Source: Shimia sp. R9_2
GTDB taxonomy: Bacteria > Pseudomonadota > Alphaproteobacteria > Rhodobacterales > Rhodobacteraceae
Direction of reading: 5' to 3'
DNA length: 64,000 nt
NCBI RefSeq assembly: GCF_017743735.1
Contig: NZ_JAGHRO010000003.1
Span: forward strand, 62,001 to 126,000
A program made the position numbers and the translations under genes. Positions 8,001 to 16,355 of the stretch are shown piece after piece. Positions within the stretch are counted from its first letter, which is position 1. Each line of letters begins with the position of its first letter. A model generated the notes under the pieces. The model ran no database searches. It was not told where the DNA came from and saw only the letters and a program-made list of their open reading frames with translations.

Positions 8001-9200
8001 ATGCTAGGAAAGATCTTTCAGCGTGGCACAGAGCCAAAGGCCCCCGTGACAGCGACGCCTGAGAAGAAGGCAAGCGCCACGGGGCCGCTTGTGGCCTGGC
8101 ACGGTGCAGGGCGCGTGGCCTGGAGCCCGCGCGATACGGTATCGCTCACGCGCACAGGCTTTGCGAGCAATCCGGTGGGATTTCGCTGTGTCCGGATGAT
8201 TGCCGAGGCCGCTGCGGCCTTGCCGGTGGTCTTGCAGGACAGCCGCGCACGCTTTGAGGATCATCCCATACTGGCGCTTTTGGTGCGGCCCAATGGCGGG
8301 CAGGGACATGCGGAACTGTTTGAGGCGCTTTATGGGCAGTTGCTGCTTTCGGGCAATGGCTATGTCGAAGCGGTTTCAGGTGCGGCGGAGGCGCCTGCAG
8401 AGCTGCATGTGCTGCGCTCTGACCGCATGAGCGTGGTGCCGGGCAATGACGGCTGGCCGATTGCTTATGAATATGTGGTGGGCGCGCGCAAACATCGGTT
8501 TGCGGTGGGGGATGTCTCTCCGATTTGCCATATCAAGATGTTTCACCCTCAGGACGATCATTATGGGTTGTCGCCCATGCAGGCGGCGGCGATGGCGATG
8601 GATGTGCACAACAGTGCCTCGCGCTGGTCCAAAGCATTGCTCGACAATGCGGCGAGACCGTCCGGCGCGATTGTCTACAAGGGGCATGAGGGGCATGGCA
8701 GCCTGAGCAATGATCAATATGACCGGCTGGTGAGCGAGATGGAGAGCCACCATCAGGGCGCGCGCAATGCAGGGCGGCCGATGTTGCTGGAAGGTGGTTT
8801 GGACTGGAAGCCCATGGGGTTTTCACCAAGCGACATGGAGTTTCAGAAAACCAAAGAGGCCGCGGCGCGGGAGATTGCCTTGGCATTTGGCGTACCGCCG
8901 ATGCTGCTTGGTATCCCCGGAGACGCGACCTATGCGAACTATCAGGAGGCGAACCGCGCGTTCTACCGCCTGACGGTTCTGCCTCTGGCGAGCCGGGTCA
9001 CGGCGGCGGTGGGGACTTGGCTGGCGCAACATACCGGCGAGGCTTTGCAGCTCAAACCCGATCTGGATCAGGTGCCGGCCTTGGCACCGGAGCGGGAGGC
9101 GCATTGGACCCGCATCGCAGGGGCGGATTTTCTGAGCGAGGCGGAGAAACGCGCGATGCTGGGTCTGCCTGCGCCCGCGGCTGAGGATGGCGATGCGTGA
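8001..9200 (+). CDS. GTA gp3, portal protein (HK97 family)
   Basis: A 399-residue phage portal protein that forms the dodecameric DNA channel at the capsid vertex. Recognisable parts are the early SNPVGFRCVRMIAEAAAALP segment, the LLLSGNGYVE block, the HIKMFHPQDDHYGLSP block and the GVPPMLLGIPGDATYANYQE segment near residue 300, all typical of the HK97 portal family in GTAs. It follows gp2 after 131 bases. The end overlaps gp3.5 by 14 bases. Confidence 0.95.
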   Translation: MLGKIFQRGTEPKAPVTATPEKKASATGPLVAWHGAGRVAWSPRDTVSLTRTGFASNPVGFRCVRMIAEAAAALPVVLQDSRARFEDHPILALLVRPNGGQGHAELFEALYGQLLLSGNGYVEAVSGAAEAPAELHVLRSDRMSVVPGNDGWPIAYEYVVGARKHRFAVGDVSPICHIKMFHPQDDHYGLSPMQAAAMAMDVHNSASRWSKALLDNAARPSGAIVYKGHEGHGSLSNDQYDRLVSEMESHHQGARNAGRPMLLEGGLDWKPMGFSPSDMEFQKTKEAAAREIALAFGVPPMLLGIPGDATYANYQEANRAFYRLTVLPLASRVTAAVGTWLAQHTGEALQLKPDLDQVPALAPEREAHWTRIAGADFLSEAEKRAMLGLPAPAAEDGDA

Positions 9201-9420
9201 GCCGCGCTACGGTTTTGAGCATTTTGACTGTGCGCCGGGTCTGCGGCTTGAGGCGCATGAGCGGGTGGCAAAGTTGCAGTTTGATAGTTTGAACCGCCGA
9301 TTGGACAAGATTGAGCAGCTGATGGAGCGCTTGGAGCGGCGGCTTTGGCTGACAGTATATGGCGTGGTTGGCGTGATCCTGTCTCAGGCCGTCCAGTCGC
9401 TGATGAGCGTGACGCCGTGA
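9187..9420 (+). CDS. GTA gp3.5, small protein
   Basis: A 77-residue protein at the conserved position between portal and protease that corresponds to orfg3.5 of Rhodobacter GTA. It has a helical, charged middle (RLDKIEQLMERLERR) that could form a short coiled coil, followed by one hydrophobic segment (about 53-71). ATG 9187 lies inside the gp3 end, and a second ATG at 9193 is possible. Its role is unknown; the position and the membrane-like segment are all that can be said. Confidence 0.75.
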   Translation: MAMREPRYGFEHFDCAPGLRLEAHERVAKLQFDSLNRRLDKIEQLMERLERRLWLTVYGVVGVILSQAVQSLMSVTP

Positions 9421-9450
9421 GGCGCATTTGGCGAAGTGAGAGGGAAGCGG

Positions 9451-10002
9451 ATGCAGCAACAGATGGAACTTGAAACCAAATTCGCGCGCGTCGGGAAAGG
9501 GCTGGAGGTGGAAGATGGCAATGTGATTGCCGGATATGCCAGCCTGTTTGATGCGCCAGACCAGGGTGGCGATGTGGTGCAACGCGGTGCCTACGCCAAG
9601 TCGCTGAAGGCGCTCTCAAAAAGCGGACGTCAGGTGAAGATGCTGTGGCAGCATGATCCGCGTGAGCCGATTGGCATCTGGGATGAGGTGCGCGAGGACG
9701 GCAAAGGGCTGTGGGTCAAAGGGCGACTGCTGGAGAGTGTGGCCAAAGGCCGTGAAGCGATGGCTTTGATTGCGGCCGGTGCGATTGACGGATTGTCGAT
9801 TGGCTACCGCACGCAGAAGGCGGCGAAGAGTGCGAAAGGCCAAAGGCTTTTGCAGGAGCTTGAGCTTTGGGAGGTGTCCCTGGTGACGTTTCCGATGCTG
9901 CCAAGCGCGCGGCTGACCGCGAAGGAGGACGGCGCGATGCCTGCATTGCGCGCGATGGTGGCTGCGTTTGAAGACGCCAGCCGTGTGATGACAGCGCGTT
10001 AG
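9451..10002 (+). CDS. GTA gp4, prohead protease (HK97 family)
   Basis: A 183-residue capsid maturation serine protease. The catalytic residues are His68 in MLWQHDPREPIG and Ser116 in IDGLSIGYR; the start of the fold (GYASLFDAPDQGGDVV) is also clear. AGAGGG 6 bases before ATG 9451 decides the start over the GTG at 9436. It cleaves the N-terminal scaffold arm of gp5, encoded next. Confidence 0.93.
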   Translation: MQQQMELETKFARVGKGLEVEDGNVIAGYASLFDAPDQGGDVVQRGAYAKSLKALSKSGRQVKMLWQHDPREPIGIWDEVREDGKGLWVKGRLLESVAKGREAMALIAAGAIDGLSIGYRTQKAAKSAKGQRLLQELELWEVSLVTFPMLPSARLTAKEDGAMPALRAMVAAFEDASRVMTAR

Positions 10003-10035
10003 AGCGCGCGAAACAACAGTAGCGAGAACGGGAAG

Positions 10036-11217
10036 ATGTCGAAAACCGAGACCGAGTCTCGGATCGGAGAAGATGTGTCTTCGATCCAGGATGTGACCGA
10101 TGCGGTGGAGAAATTCACCAGCGATCTGAGTGCCTTCACAGGTGACATTCAAGCAGAGTTGAAACAGCAGAAAGAGCGATTGACCATGTTAGAGCGCAAA
10201 TCCATTTCCGCGGCGCGGCCACATCTGGCCGCAGCCACCGACTTTGACGCGCCCCATCAGAAGGCGTTTGACGCCTATCTGCGCACAGGGGAAGATGACG
10301 GGCTGCGTGGGCTTGAGCTTGAGGACAAGGCTATGTCCTCAAGTGTGAACAGCGATGGCGGTTATCTGGTGGATCCGCAGACCGCAGAGACCATCAAATC
10401 CGTGCTCAACAGCACCGCGAGCATCCGCGCGATTGCCAATGTGGTGACGGTTGAGGCGGGCTCTTATGATGTGCTGATTGACAGCTCTGATGTGGGCGCG
10501 GGCTGGGCGGATGAGACCAGCGCGACCGCTGAAACCGGCACGCCGAATATCGAGCGCATTGCCATTCCGCTGCATGAGCTTTCGGCCCTGCCCAAAGCCT
10601 CGCAGCGGCTGTTGGATGACAGTGCGTTTGACATTGAAGGCTGGCTAGCGGGTCGGGTCGCCGACAAGTTTGCCCGCGCTGAAGCGGCGGCCTTCATCAA
10701 CGGGGATGGGGTGGACAAACCCACGGGGATCATGACCTATCCCACCGTTGCCGAAGCAAGCTGGAGCTGGGGCAACATCGGTTATGTGGCCACGGGTGCG
10801 GACGGGGATTTCAACGGTGCGGATGCGCTGGTGGAATTGGTCTATGCGCTGGGGGCGCAGTATCGCGCCAATGGCAGTTTTGTGATGAATTCCAAGACCG
10901 CCGGAGCGGTGCGTAAGTTGAAAGACGCGGACGGGCGCTTCCTGTGGTCAGACGGATTAACGGCGGGAGAGCCGGCGCGATTGCTCGGCTATCCGGTGCT
11001 GATTGCCGAAGATATGCCGGACATTGCCAGCGGCGCAGACGCCATTGCCTTTGGAGATTTTGCGGCGGGCTACACTGTGGCGGAGCGGCCTGATCTGCGC
11101 GTGCTGCGCGATCCCTTCAGCGCCAAACCTCATGTGCTTTTCTATGCCACCAAACGCATAGGCGGCGACGTGAGCGATTTTGCGGCGATCAAATTTTTGC
11201 GGTTTGCCTTGTCGTAA
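10036..11217 (+). CDS. GTA gp5, major capsid protein (HK97 fold)
   Basis: 393 residues. The N-terminal ~98 residues are helical and charged (scaffold or delta domain with coiled-coil character, 20-55). A likely gp4 cleavage region is around Lys98, just before the SSVNSDGGYLVDPQ segment that begins mature GTA capsid proteins. The core carries HK97-capsid features such as LSALPKASQRLLDDS, the FINGDGVDKPTGIMTY segment and the LLGYPVLIAEDMP segment. It builds the small capsid. Confidence 0.96.
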   Translation: MSKTETESRIGEDVSSIQDVTDAVEKFTSDLSAFTGDIQAELKQQKERLTMLERKSISAARPHLAAATDFDAPHQKAFDAYLRTGEDDGLRGLELEDKAMSSSVNSDGGYLVDPQTAETIKSVLNSTASIRAIANVVTVEAGSYDVLIDSSDVGAGWADETSATAETGTPNIERIAIPLHELSALPKASQRLLDDSAFDIEGWLAGRVADKFARAEAAAFINGDGVDKPTGIMTYPTVAEASWSWGNIGYVATGADGDFNGADALVELVYALGAQYRANGSFVMNSKTAGAVRKLKDADGRFLWSDGLTAGEPARLLGYPVLIAEDMPDIASGADAIAFGDFAAGYTVAERPDLRVLRDPFSAKPHVLFYATKRIGGDVSDFAAIKFLRFALS

Positions 11218-11359
11218 TTCCCGGGTGGGCGCGGGGGTGATCCTCCAAGCCCCGGGCGCGCGTCGGACTGCGTCACGTTGTCTGGCTTACCCCCTCCGTT
11301 GAAGCGACGTGAGGACGCGCGCCCTTCTGACCGTAAGTGAGAATATTTGGAGTTATTCC
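11218..11359. other. gp5-gp6 intergenic gap, GC-rich inverted segments
   Basis: This is the largest gap but one within the GTA operon. It contains CCCGGG-rich complementary blocks around 11220-11262 that could fold into an imperfect hairpin without a T tract. It could attenuate transcription after the highly expressed capsid gene. No gene was seen here. Confidence 0.3.
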
Positions 11360-11959
11360 ATGATGTTAATCGAAGAAGCTTCGGTGCCTGTTTCGGCTTT
11401 GCCGGTGGCTGCATTCAAGGAGCATTTGCGGCTTGGCAGCGGCTTTGCGGAAGACAGTTTGCAGGACGGCGTGCTGGAAAGCTTTCTGAGTGCAGCGATG
11501 AGCGCTGTGGAAGCGCGCACCGGCAAAATCCTGATCCGGCGGACTTTTGGCTGGACGGTTTATGGCTGGCGCGATGGGGTGGCGCAGGGGCTTCCGGTGG
11601 CGCCGGTCACGCAAATCCTTGAAGTGACGCTGACAGATGCGCAGGGCGTGGCTGTGACGGTCGCTTCAAGTGCTTACCAGCTTGTGCAGGACACGCATCG
11701 ACCATCGGTGCGCGGTGTGGCCGGAGCCTTGCCCGGGATCCCCACCAACGGCAGCGTGACCCTGCGCTTTGAGGCGGGGTTCGGCGCAACCTGGGCAGAG
11801 ATCCCTGCAGACTTGCGGCAAGCGATTCTGCTGTTGGCGGCGCACTACTATGAGTTCCGGCAGGAAACCACGCTGAGTGAAGGCTGTATGCCGTTTGGCG
11901 TGACCAGTTTGCTGGAGCGGTATCGCGCGGTTCGCTTGGGGCTGGGGGCAGACCAATGA
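11360..11959 (+). CDS. GTA gp6, head-tail connector adaptor
   Basis: 199 residues, with the start at ATG 11360 because GGAG lies about 7 bases upstream; a longer frame from 11309 has no such site. It resembles the gp6-like head-tail connector family: N-terminal helices with LPVAAFKEHLRL, then VEARTGKIL, and a C-terminal ADLRQAILLLAAHYYEFR helix. It forms the ring below the portal. The stop overlaps gp7 (ATGA). Confidence 0.88.
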   Translation: MMLIEEASVPVSALPVAAFKEHLRLGSGFAEDSLQDGVLESFLSAAMSAVEARTGKILIRRTFGWTVYGWRDGVAQGLPVAPVTQILEVTLTDAQGVAVTVASSAYQLVQDTHRPSVRGVAGALPGIPTNGSVTLRFEAGFGATWAEIPADLRQAILLLAAHYYEFRQETTLSEGCMPFGVTSLLERYRAVRLGLGADQ

Positions 11960-12306
11960 GCCCGGCGGTCAAAGCAGTGACGCTGTCGCGCAAGCTGGTA
12001 CTGGAGCGGCCCTTGGCGGCACCGGACGGCGCAGGCGGCTTTGCCCGCACATGGGAAGCTCTTGGAACGGTCTGGGCCGACGTGCGCCTGCGCAGCGGGC
12101 GGGAGCGTGATGGCGGGGACATGTCGCTGAGCAGCGTGCGTTACAAGATCACGCTGCGCGGGGCTCCGGTCGGGTCGCAGATGCGCCCGATGCCGGACTG
12201 CCGGTTTCGCGACGGGGCTAGGATTTTCACAATCGAGGCTGTGGCGGAGGTGGATGGCCTTGGGCGCTACCTGATTTGCCACGCCACCGAGGAGGAAGCG
12301 CAATGA
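11956..12306 (+). CDS. GTA gp7, head closure / stopper protein
   Basis: A 116-residue small beta-barrel protein of the phage head-tail adaptor type: GGFARTWEALGTVWADVR, then GRERDGG, then YKITLRG, a pattern common to head closure proteins. It overlaps gp6 and gp8 by four bases at both ends, so translation is coupled. It would seal the capsid exit after packaging. Confidence 0.85.
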   Translation: MSPAVKAVTLSRKLVLERPLAAPDGAGGFARTWEALGTVWADVRLRSGRERDGGDMSLSSVRYKITLRGAPVGSQMRPMPDCRFRDGARIFTIEAVAEVDGLGRYLICHATEEEAQ

Positions 12307-12719
12307 GCTATGGGTCAGGCGCAGCGCTTCAGACGGCAGTGTATCAGGCGCTCCAGGCGGATGTGGCTCTGGATGGTCTGGTGAATGGCGCGATCTATGA
12401 CGCGATGCCTGCCGGTCAGGTGCCTGAGCTGTTTGTCTCGCTGGGCGCAGAGACCGTGCGGGACCGCTCTGATCAGTTGAGCGGCGGCGCGGAGCATCGC
12501 TTTGTTGTCTCCGTTGTCTGCGAGGCGACAGGATTTGCGCGCGCCAAGACCGTTGGGGCGGCAATCAGTGACATTCTGACTGGCAATCGGCTGCCCTTGG
12601 CGCGTGGGCGTGTGGTGTTTCTCGTCTTTGATCGCGCAACGGCCAGACGGGACACGCAGAAAAATCTGCGTCGGATTGACCTGCGGTTTCGGGCGCGGGT
12701 CGAGGACGATCAAAGCTAA
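12303..12719 (+). CDS. GTA gp8, tail terminator / completion protein (DUF3168)
   Basis: A 138-residue protein of the DUF3168 family: LQTAVYQALQADVALDGLV, an IYDAMPAG turn, then strands with FVSLGAET and HRFVVSVVCEATGFARAK. ATG 12303 overlaps the gp7 stop. In siphophage-like particles this family terminates the tail tube at the head side. Confidence 0.87.
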   Translation: MSYGSGAALQTAVYQALQADVALDGLVNGAIYDAMPAGQVPELFVSLGAETVRDRSDQLSGGAEHRFVVSVVCEATGFARAKTVGAAISDILTGNRLPLARGRVVFLVFDRATARRDTQKNLRRIDLRFRARVEDDQS

Positions 12720-12735
12720 GTTTCGGAGAGAGATG

Positions 12736-13149
12736 ATGGGTGCACAGAGCGGCAAAGATCTGTTGATCAAGGTAGATCTGACCGGGAGTGGTCAGTTTGA
12801 GAGCGTGGCGGGGCTGCGCGCGACACGGCTCAGTTTTAACGCGGAAAGCGTGGATGTGACCTCGCTTGAAAGCCAGGGAGGCTGGCGGGAGTTGCTGGCA
12901 GGAGCCGGGGTGAAATCGGCGGCGCTGAGTGGATCGGGGGTGTTCAAAGACGCCACCACGGATGAGCGTGCGCGCCAGATCTTCTTTGACGGGGAAACAC
13001 CGAACTTTCAGGTGGTTATTCCCGATTTTGGCATCGTGGAAGGGGCGTTTCAGATCACGTCCATCGAGTATGCGGGCAGCCATGACGGCGAAGCAACCTA
13101 TGAGGTGGCAATGGCCAGCGCCGGGGCGCTGAGCTTTGCGGCGGCGTAA
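12736..13149 (+). CDS. GTA gp9, major tail protein
   Basis: A 137-residue tail tube protein (TP901-1-type major tail family): GKDLLIKVDLTGSGQFESVAG opening, RATRLSFNAESVDVTSLESQ, and a DGEATYEVAMASAG end. GGAG about 7 bases upstream favours ATG 12736 over the adjacent ATG 12733. It stacks as hexamers to make the tail tube. Confidence 0.9.
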   Translation: MGAQSGKDLLIKVDLTGSGQFESVAGLRATRLSFNAESVDVTSLESQGGWRELLAGAGVKSAALSGSGVFKDATTDERARQIFFDGETPNFQVVIPDFGIVEGAFQITSIEYAGSHDGEATYEVAMASAGALSFAAA

Positions 13150-13151
13150 AA

Positions 13152-13499
13152 ATGGCCAATCCGTTTGCAGGTGAAGTGACGCTGACGATGAACGGGCAGT
13201 GTCATGTACTCAAGCTCACATTGGGGGCGCTTGCGGAGCTTGAGGCGCAGCTTGGCGAAGACACGCTGGTGGCCTTGATTGCGCGGTTTGAAAACGGAGC
13301 GTTTGCGAGCCGTGATGTGCTGGCGCTGATTCTGGCCGGGCTGCGCGGTGGCGGATGGGCCGGAGTGAAAGACGAGCTGATGCAGGCGGATATTGCAGGT
13401 GGGCCGATGGAGGCGGCGCGGGTGGCCGCGCAGCTGTTGGTTGGCGCATTTGGCGCGCCGGAGGTCCATGGCGCACGAGAGACAGATGGCGCGGTTTGA
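13152..13499 (+). CDS. GTA gp10, tail assembly chaperone-like protein
   Basis: A 115-residue GTA-family protein: N-terminal two-strand segment, then LTLGALAELEAQLGEDTLVALI, then VLALILAGLRGGG. It lies between tail tube and tape measure, where siphophages encode tail assembly chaperones (often G and G-T by frameshift). Here the second protein, gp10.1, is a separate overlapping gene in another frame. Confidence 0.85.
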   Translation: MANPFAGEVTLTMNGQCHVLKLTLGALAELEAQLGEDTLVALIARFENGAFASRDVLALILAGLRGGGWAGVKDELMQADIAGGPMEAARVAAQLLVGAFGAPEVHGARETDGAV

Positions 13500-13689
13500 C
13501 TGGCCTGCACTGATGCGCGCCGGGATTGGCGGATTGCGACTGACACCAGCGGACTTCTGGGCGCTCACGCCAGCGGAATTGTCGCTGTTGTTGGGAGAGG
13601 GGCGCGGCCAGAGCGCGCTCACTCGCGCAGGGTTTGACGCCTTATTGCGCGCCTATCCAGACAAATATGAGGAGCCAGAAGATGGATGA
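13468..13689 (+). CDS. GTA gp10.1, second tail assembly chaperone-like protein
   Basis: A 73-residue protein (67 if ATG 13486 is used) with the conserved GTA pattern FDWPALMRAGIGGLRLTPAD, then FWALTPAELSLLLG. GGAGG lies 3 bases before ATG 13468, while GAGAG lies 4 bases before ATG 13486, so the start is uncertain. It overlaps gp10 upstream and gp11 downstream. Confidence 0.8.
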   Translation: MAHERQMARFDWPALMRAGIGGLRLTPADFWALTPAELSLLLGEGRGQSALTRAGFDALLRAYPDKYEEPEDG

Positions 13690-14335
13690 TTTTGACGCCT
13701 TTGACGGAGAGATTGAGGCGTTGGAAGGCAGCCTCGGCGATGCGGCGGCGATGGTGGCCGGTTTTGACGGGGCGCTGCGGCGGATGCAGCAGTCTTTGAG
13801 CGCGACGGGTCAGGATGCGGCGAGCCTTGAAAAGAGCATGAACCGCGGGTTGCGCAAAGCCTTTGATGGTCTTGTGTTTGATGGCGCCAAGCTTTCAGAC
13901 GCGCTGAGCAATCTGGCGCAAAGCATGGTGAATGCAGCGTATCGCAGTGCAGCGCGGCCGGTTCAGGATCAGCTTCGGCAGGTCATCACCAGTGGTGTTG
14001 GCAGTTTTCTGGGGGATCTGTTGCCGTTTGCGGATGGGGCCGGTTTCACACAGGGGCGCGTAATGCCCTTCGCCAATGGGGGCGTCGTGAACGGGCCGGT
14101 GAGCTTTCCCATGCGTGGTGGGCGCGGCTTGATGGGGGAAGCGGGCCCCGAAGCGATTTTGCCGCTGTCGCGCGGGCCGGATGGAAAGCTTGGCGTGCGC
14201 AGCGCGCAGGGGGCGGTCCCGGTGCAAGTGGTGGTGAATGTCTCAACGCCGGATGCCGAGAGTTTTCAGCGCTCCAAAGGGCAGATCGCGACGCAGATGA
14301 GCCGGGCTTTGGCACGGGCGCAACGCAACAGATAG
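13682..14335 (+). CDS. GTA gp11, short tail tape measure protein
   Basis: A 217-residue protein starting inside the end of gp10.1. It has a helical N-terminus, then ALSNLAQSMVNAAYRSAARP, a Gly/Phe-rich hydrophobic stretch, and the tape-measure signature GGVVNGPVSFPMRGGRGLMG followed by GPEAILPLSRG. Tape measure length sets tail length; this is far shorter than in usual long-tailed phages and agrees with the short tail of GTA particles. Confidence 0.9.
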   Translation: MDDFDAFDGEIEALEGSLGDAAAMVAGFDGALRRMQQSLSATGQDAASLEKSMNRGLRKAFDGLVFDGAKLSDALSNLAQSMVNAAYRSAARPVQDQLRQVITSGVGSFLGDLLPFADGAGFTQGRVMPFANGGVVNGPVSFPMRGGRGLMGEAGPEAILPLSRGPDGKLGVRSAQGAVPVQVVVNVSTPDAESFQRSKGQIATQMSRALARAQRNR

Positions 14336-14344
14336 GAGGGCGCG

Positions 14345-14977
14345 ATGAGTTTTCATGAGGTGCAGTTTCCCACGACGTTGAGTTTTGGCTCCGTAGGAGG
14401 GCCGCAGCGTCGCACGGAGGTGGTGACGCTGGTGAATGGATTTGAGGAGCGCAACACGCCTTGGGCGCATTCGCGGCGCAGCTATGATGCAGGCTTGGCG
14501 ATGCGTTCTGTGGATGACCTAGGGACGTTGATTGCGTTTTTTGAGGCGCGGCAAGGGCAGCTCAACGGGTTTCGCTGGAAAGACTGGTCGGACTACAAAT
14601 CATGCCCAGTGTCTCAGGATGTGCGGTTTGATGATCAGGTGATCGGATCAGGAGATGGCGGCAACACGCTGTTTCAAATTATAAAAACCTATGTATCCGG
14701 TGCGCAGAGCTATGCGCGGCCGATCCACAAACCGGTAGAGGGCACTGTGCGGGTCGGCGTGGACGGTGTTGCGCTTGTGGAAGGCAACGACTTCACAGTG
14801 AACAGCGAGACTGGCGAGATTACATTGATCTCCCCTCCTGCTGTCGGCTCTGAGGTCACCGCAGGGTTCGAGTTTGATGTGCCGGTGCGTTTTGACACGG
14901 ATCAGATCCAGACCAGCGTTGCGAGTTTCAAGGCGGGCGATGTGCCCAATGTGCCGATTGTCGAGGTGCGGGGCTGA
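14345..14977 (+). CDS. GTA gp12, distal tail protein (DUF2460)
   Basis: A 210-residue DUF2460 protein that forms the distal tail ring. Recognisable parts are SFGSVGGPQRRTEVV, then the RQGQLNGFRWKDWSDYKSC stretch, and a C-terminal barrel with RVGVDGV and TGEITL. AGGAGG sits 5 bases before the ATG. The stop overlaps gp13 (TGATG). Confidence 0.92.
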   Translation: MSFHEVQFPTTLSFGSVGGPQRRTEVVTLVNGFEERNTPWAHSRRSYDAGLAMRSVDDLGTLIAFFEARQGQLNGFRWKDWSDYKSCPVSQDVRFDDQVIGSGDGGNTLFQIIKTYVSGAQSYARPIHKPVEGTVRVGVDGVALVEGNDFTVNSETGEITLISPPAVGSEVTAGFEFDVPVRFDTDQIQTSVASFKAGDVPNVPIVEVRG

Positions 14978-15861
14978 TGGCGTTTCAAACAGAGCTTTTA
15001 GCGCATCTTCAAAGCGGGGCCACAACGGTTGCGCGCGCCTGGGGGATTGAGCGGAGTGACGGTGTTAGACTGGGATTCACGGATCATGATCGGGATCTGA
15101 GCTTTGAAGGCTTTGCTTTCCGCGCCTCCACTGGATTGACGGCGAGCGCTCTTGAGCAAGGCACCGGGTTGGCTGTGGACAACAGTGAGGCGGTTGGGGT
15201 GCTCAGCGATGCTTCGGTGCGCGCCGAGGATATCGCAGCGGGGCGTCTGGATGGGGCGGAGATCACCTGTTGGCTGGTGAACTGGGCGATGCCCACTGAG
15301 CGCAGTGTGCTGTTTCGCGGCTCCATCGGGGAGATGCGGCAGGCCGGTGGTGCTTTTGTGGCCGAGCTGCGCGGGTTGTCAGAACGGCTGAATATGCCGC
15401 GTGGGCGGGGCTATCAAAGGGCATGCACCGCCGTGTTGGGAGATGCGTCCTGCGGGGTGGATGTGACCGACCCTGCGATGGTAGCGGACCCGGTGGTGGA
15501 AGAGCTGCGCGGCCGCAGCGTGTTTCGGTTCAGCACTCTGTCGGGTTTTGATCCGGGATGGTTCACACATGGTCAGCTGCGCGTGCTCAGCGGTGCGGCA
15601 GACGGGCTCACGGGGTTGATCAAGCGCGATACTTTTGAGGGTGGCTGGCGTGTGGTCGAGCTGTGGGAGCCGATGCCGACTGCGCTGGCGTCTGGGGATC
15701 AACTGCGTCTGATTGCGGGCTGCGATAAGCGGTTTTCAACCTGCGGGGCGAAATTTAGCAACAGGCTGAACTTTCAAGGGTTTCCCGACATTCCCGGTGA
15801 AGACTGGATCACCAGTTATCCCACCAAGAGTGGCAGCAACACCGGAGGCAGTTTGCGATGA
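14977..15861 (+). CDS. GTA gp13, baseplate hub protein (DUF2163) with Cys cluster
   Basis: A 294-residue DUF2163/BR0599-type hub protein. Its first half is a hub domain (GFTDHDRDLSFEG). Cys150, Cys159, Cys249 and Cys256 are placed to bind a metal or iron-sulfur cluster; as I recall, the R. capsulatus GTA structure showed an Fe-S cluster in this protein. It connects the distal tail ring to gp14 and gp15. The end overlaps gp14 (ATGA). Confidence 0.92.
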   Translation: MAFQTELLAHLQSGATTVARAWGIERSDGVRLGFTDHDRDLSFEGFAFRASTGLTASALEQGTGLAVDNSEAVGVLSDASVRAEDIAAGRLDGAEITCWLVNWAMPTERSVLFRGSIGEMRQAGGAFVAELRGLSERLNMPRGRGYQRACTAVLGDASCGVDVTDPAMVADPVVEELRGRSVFRFSTLSGFDPGWFTHGQLRVLSGAADGLTGLIKRDTFEGGWRVVELWEPMPTALASGDQLRLIAGCDKRFSTCGAKFSNRLNFQGFPDIPGEDWITSYPTKSGSNTGGSLR

Positions 15862-16355
15862 ACACAGCGGACGGAGCACAGGTGGTGGAAATCGCCCGAC
15901 GCTGGATTGGGACGCCTTATCGCCATCAGGCAAGCCTGATGGGCGCAGGCACGGATTGCCTGGGGCTTATTCGTGGGGTGTGGCGCAGGCTTTACGGCCA
16001 AGAGGCCGCTTTGGTGCCGCCCTACACAAAGGACTGGGCAGAAGCGCGCAATGAGGAAGTGCTCTGGCAGGCGGCGGCAACTTATTTGCTGCCAAAATCG
16101 CTCGCCGAGGAGGCTGCGGGGGATGTGCTGTTGTTTCGTATGAAATCGGGCGCTGTGGCCAAGCATCTTGGCATCGCAGGGCGCGTGGGGGCGGAGGCCA
16201 GCGTGATCCATGCCTACGGCGGACATGCGGTGGTGGAGAACGCGCTGAGTCTGCCGTGGCGTCGCCGCATCGTTGGGCGTTTTGCGTTTCCTGCGCCCGA
16301 GACGGATCTTTCAAAGACAACAGCCAATAAGGAGTGCAGCACATGGCAACGGTGA
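15858..16355 (+). CDS. GTA gp14, NlpC/P60-family cell wall peptidase
   Basis: 165 residues. The catalytic Cys34 lies in GTDCLGLIRG, the catalytic His103 in VAKHLGIAG, and His118 in a VIHAYGG segment could complete the site. It sits at the tail tip and would cleave peptide cross-links of peptidoglycan during DNA entry. The last residues overlap the gp15 start. Confidence 0.93.
   Translation: MNTADGAQVVEIARRWIGTPYRHQASLMGAGTDCLGLIRGVWRRLYGQEAALVPPYTKDWAEARNEEVLWQAAATYLLPKSLAEEAAGDVLLFRMKSGAVAKHLGIAGRVGAEASVIHAYGGHAVVENALSLPWRRRIVGRFAFPAPETDLSKTTANKECSTWQR

Noticed and set aside
12303-13689. Programmed frameshift joining gp10 and gp10.1
   Set aside because: gp10.1 has its own plausible start and ribosome binding site, and no slippery heptamer was seen at the gp10 end.
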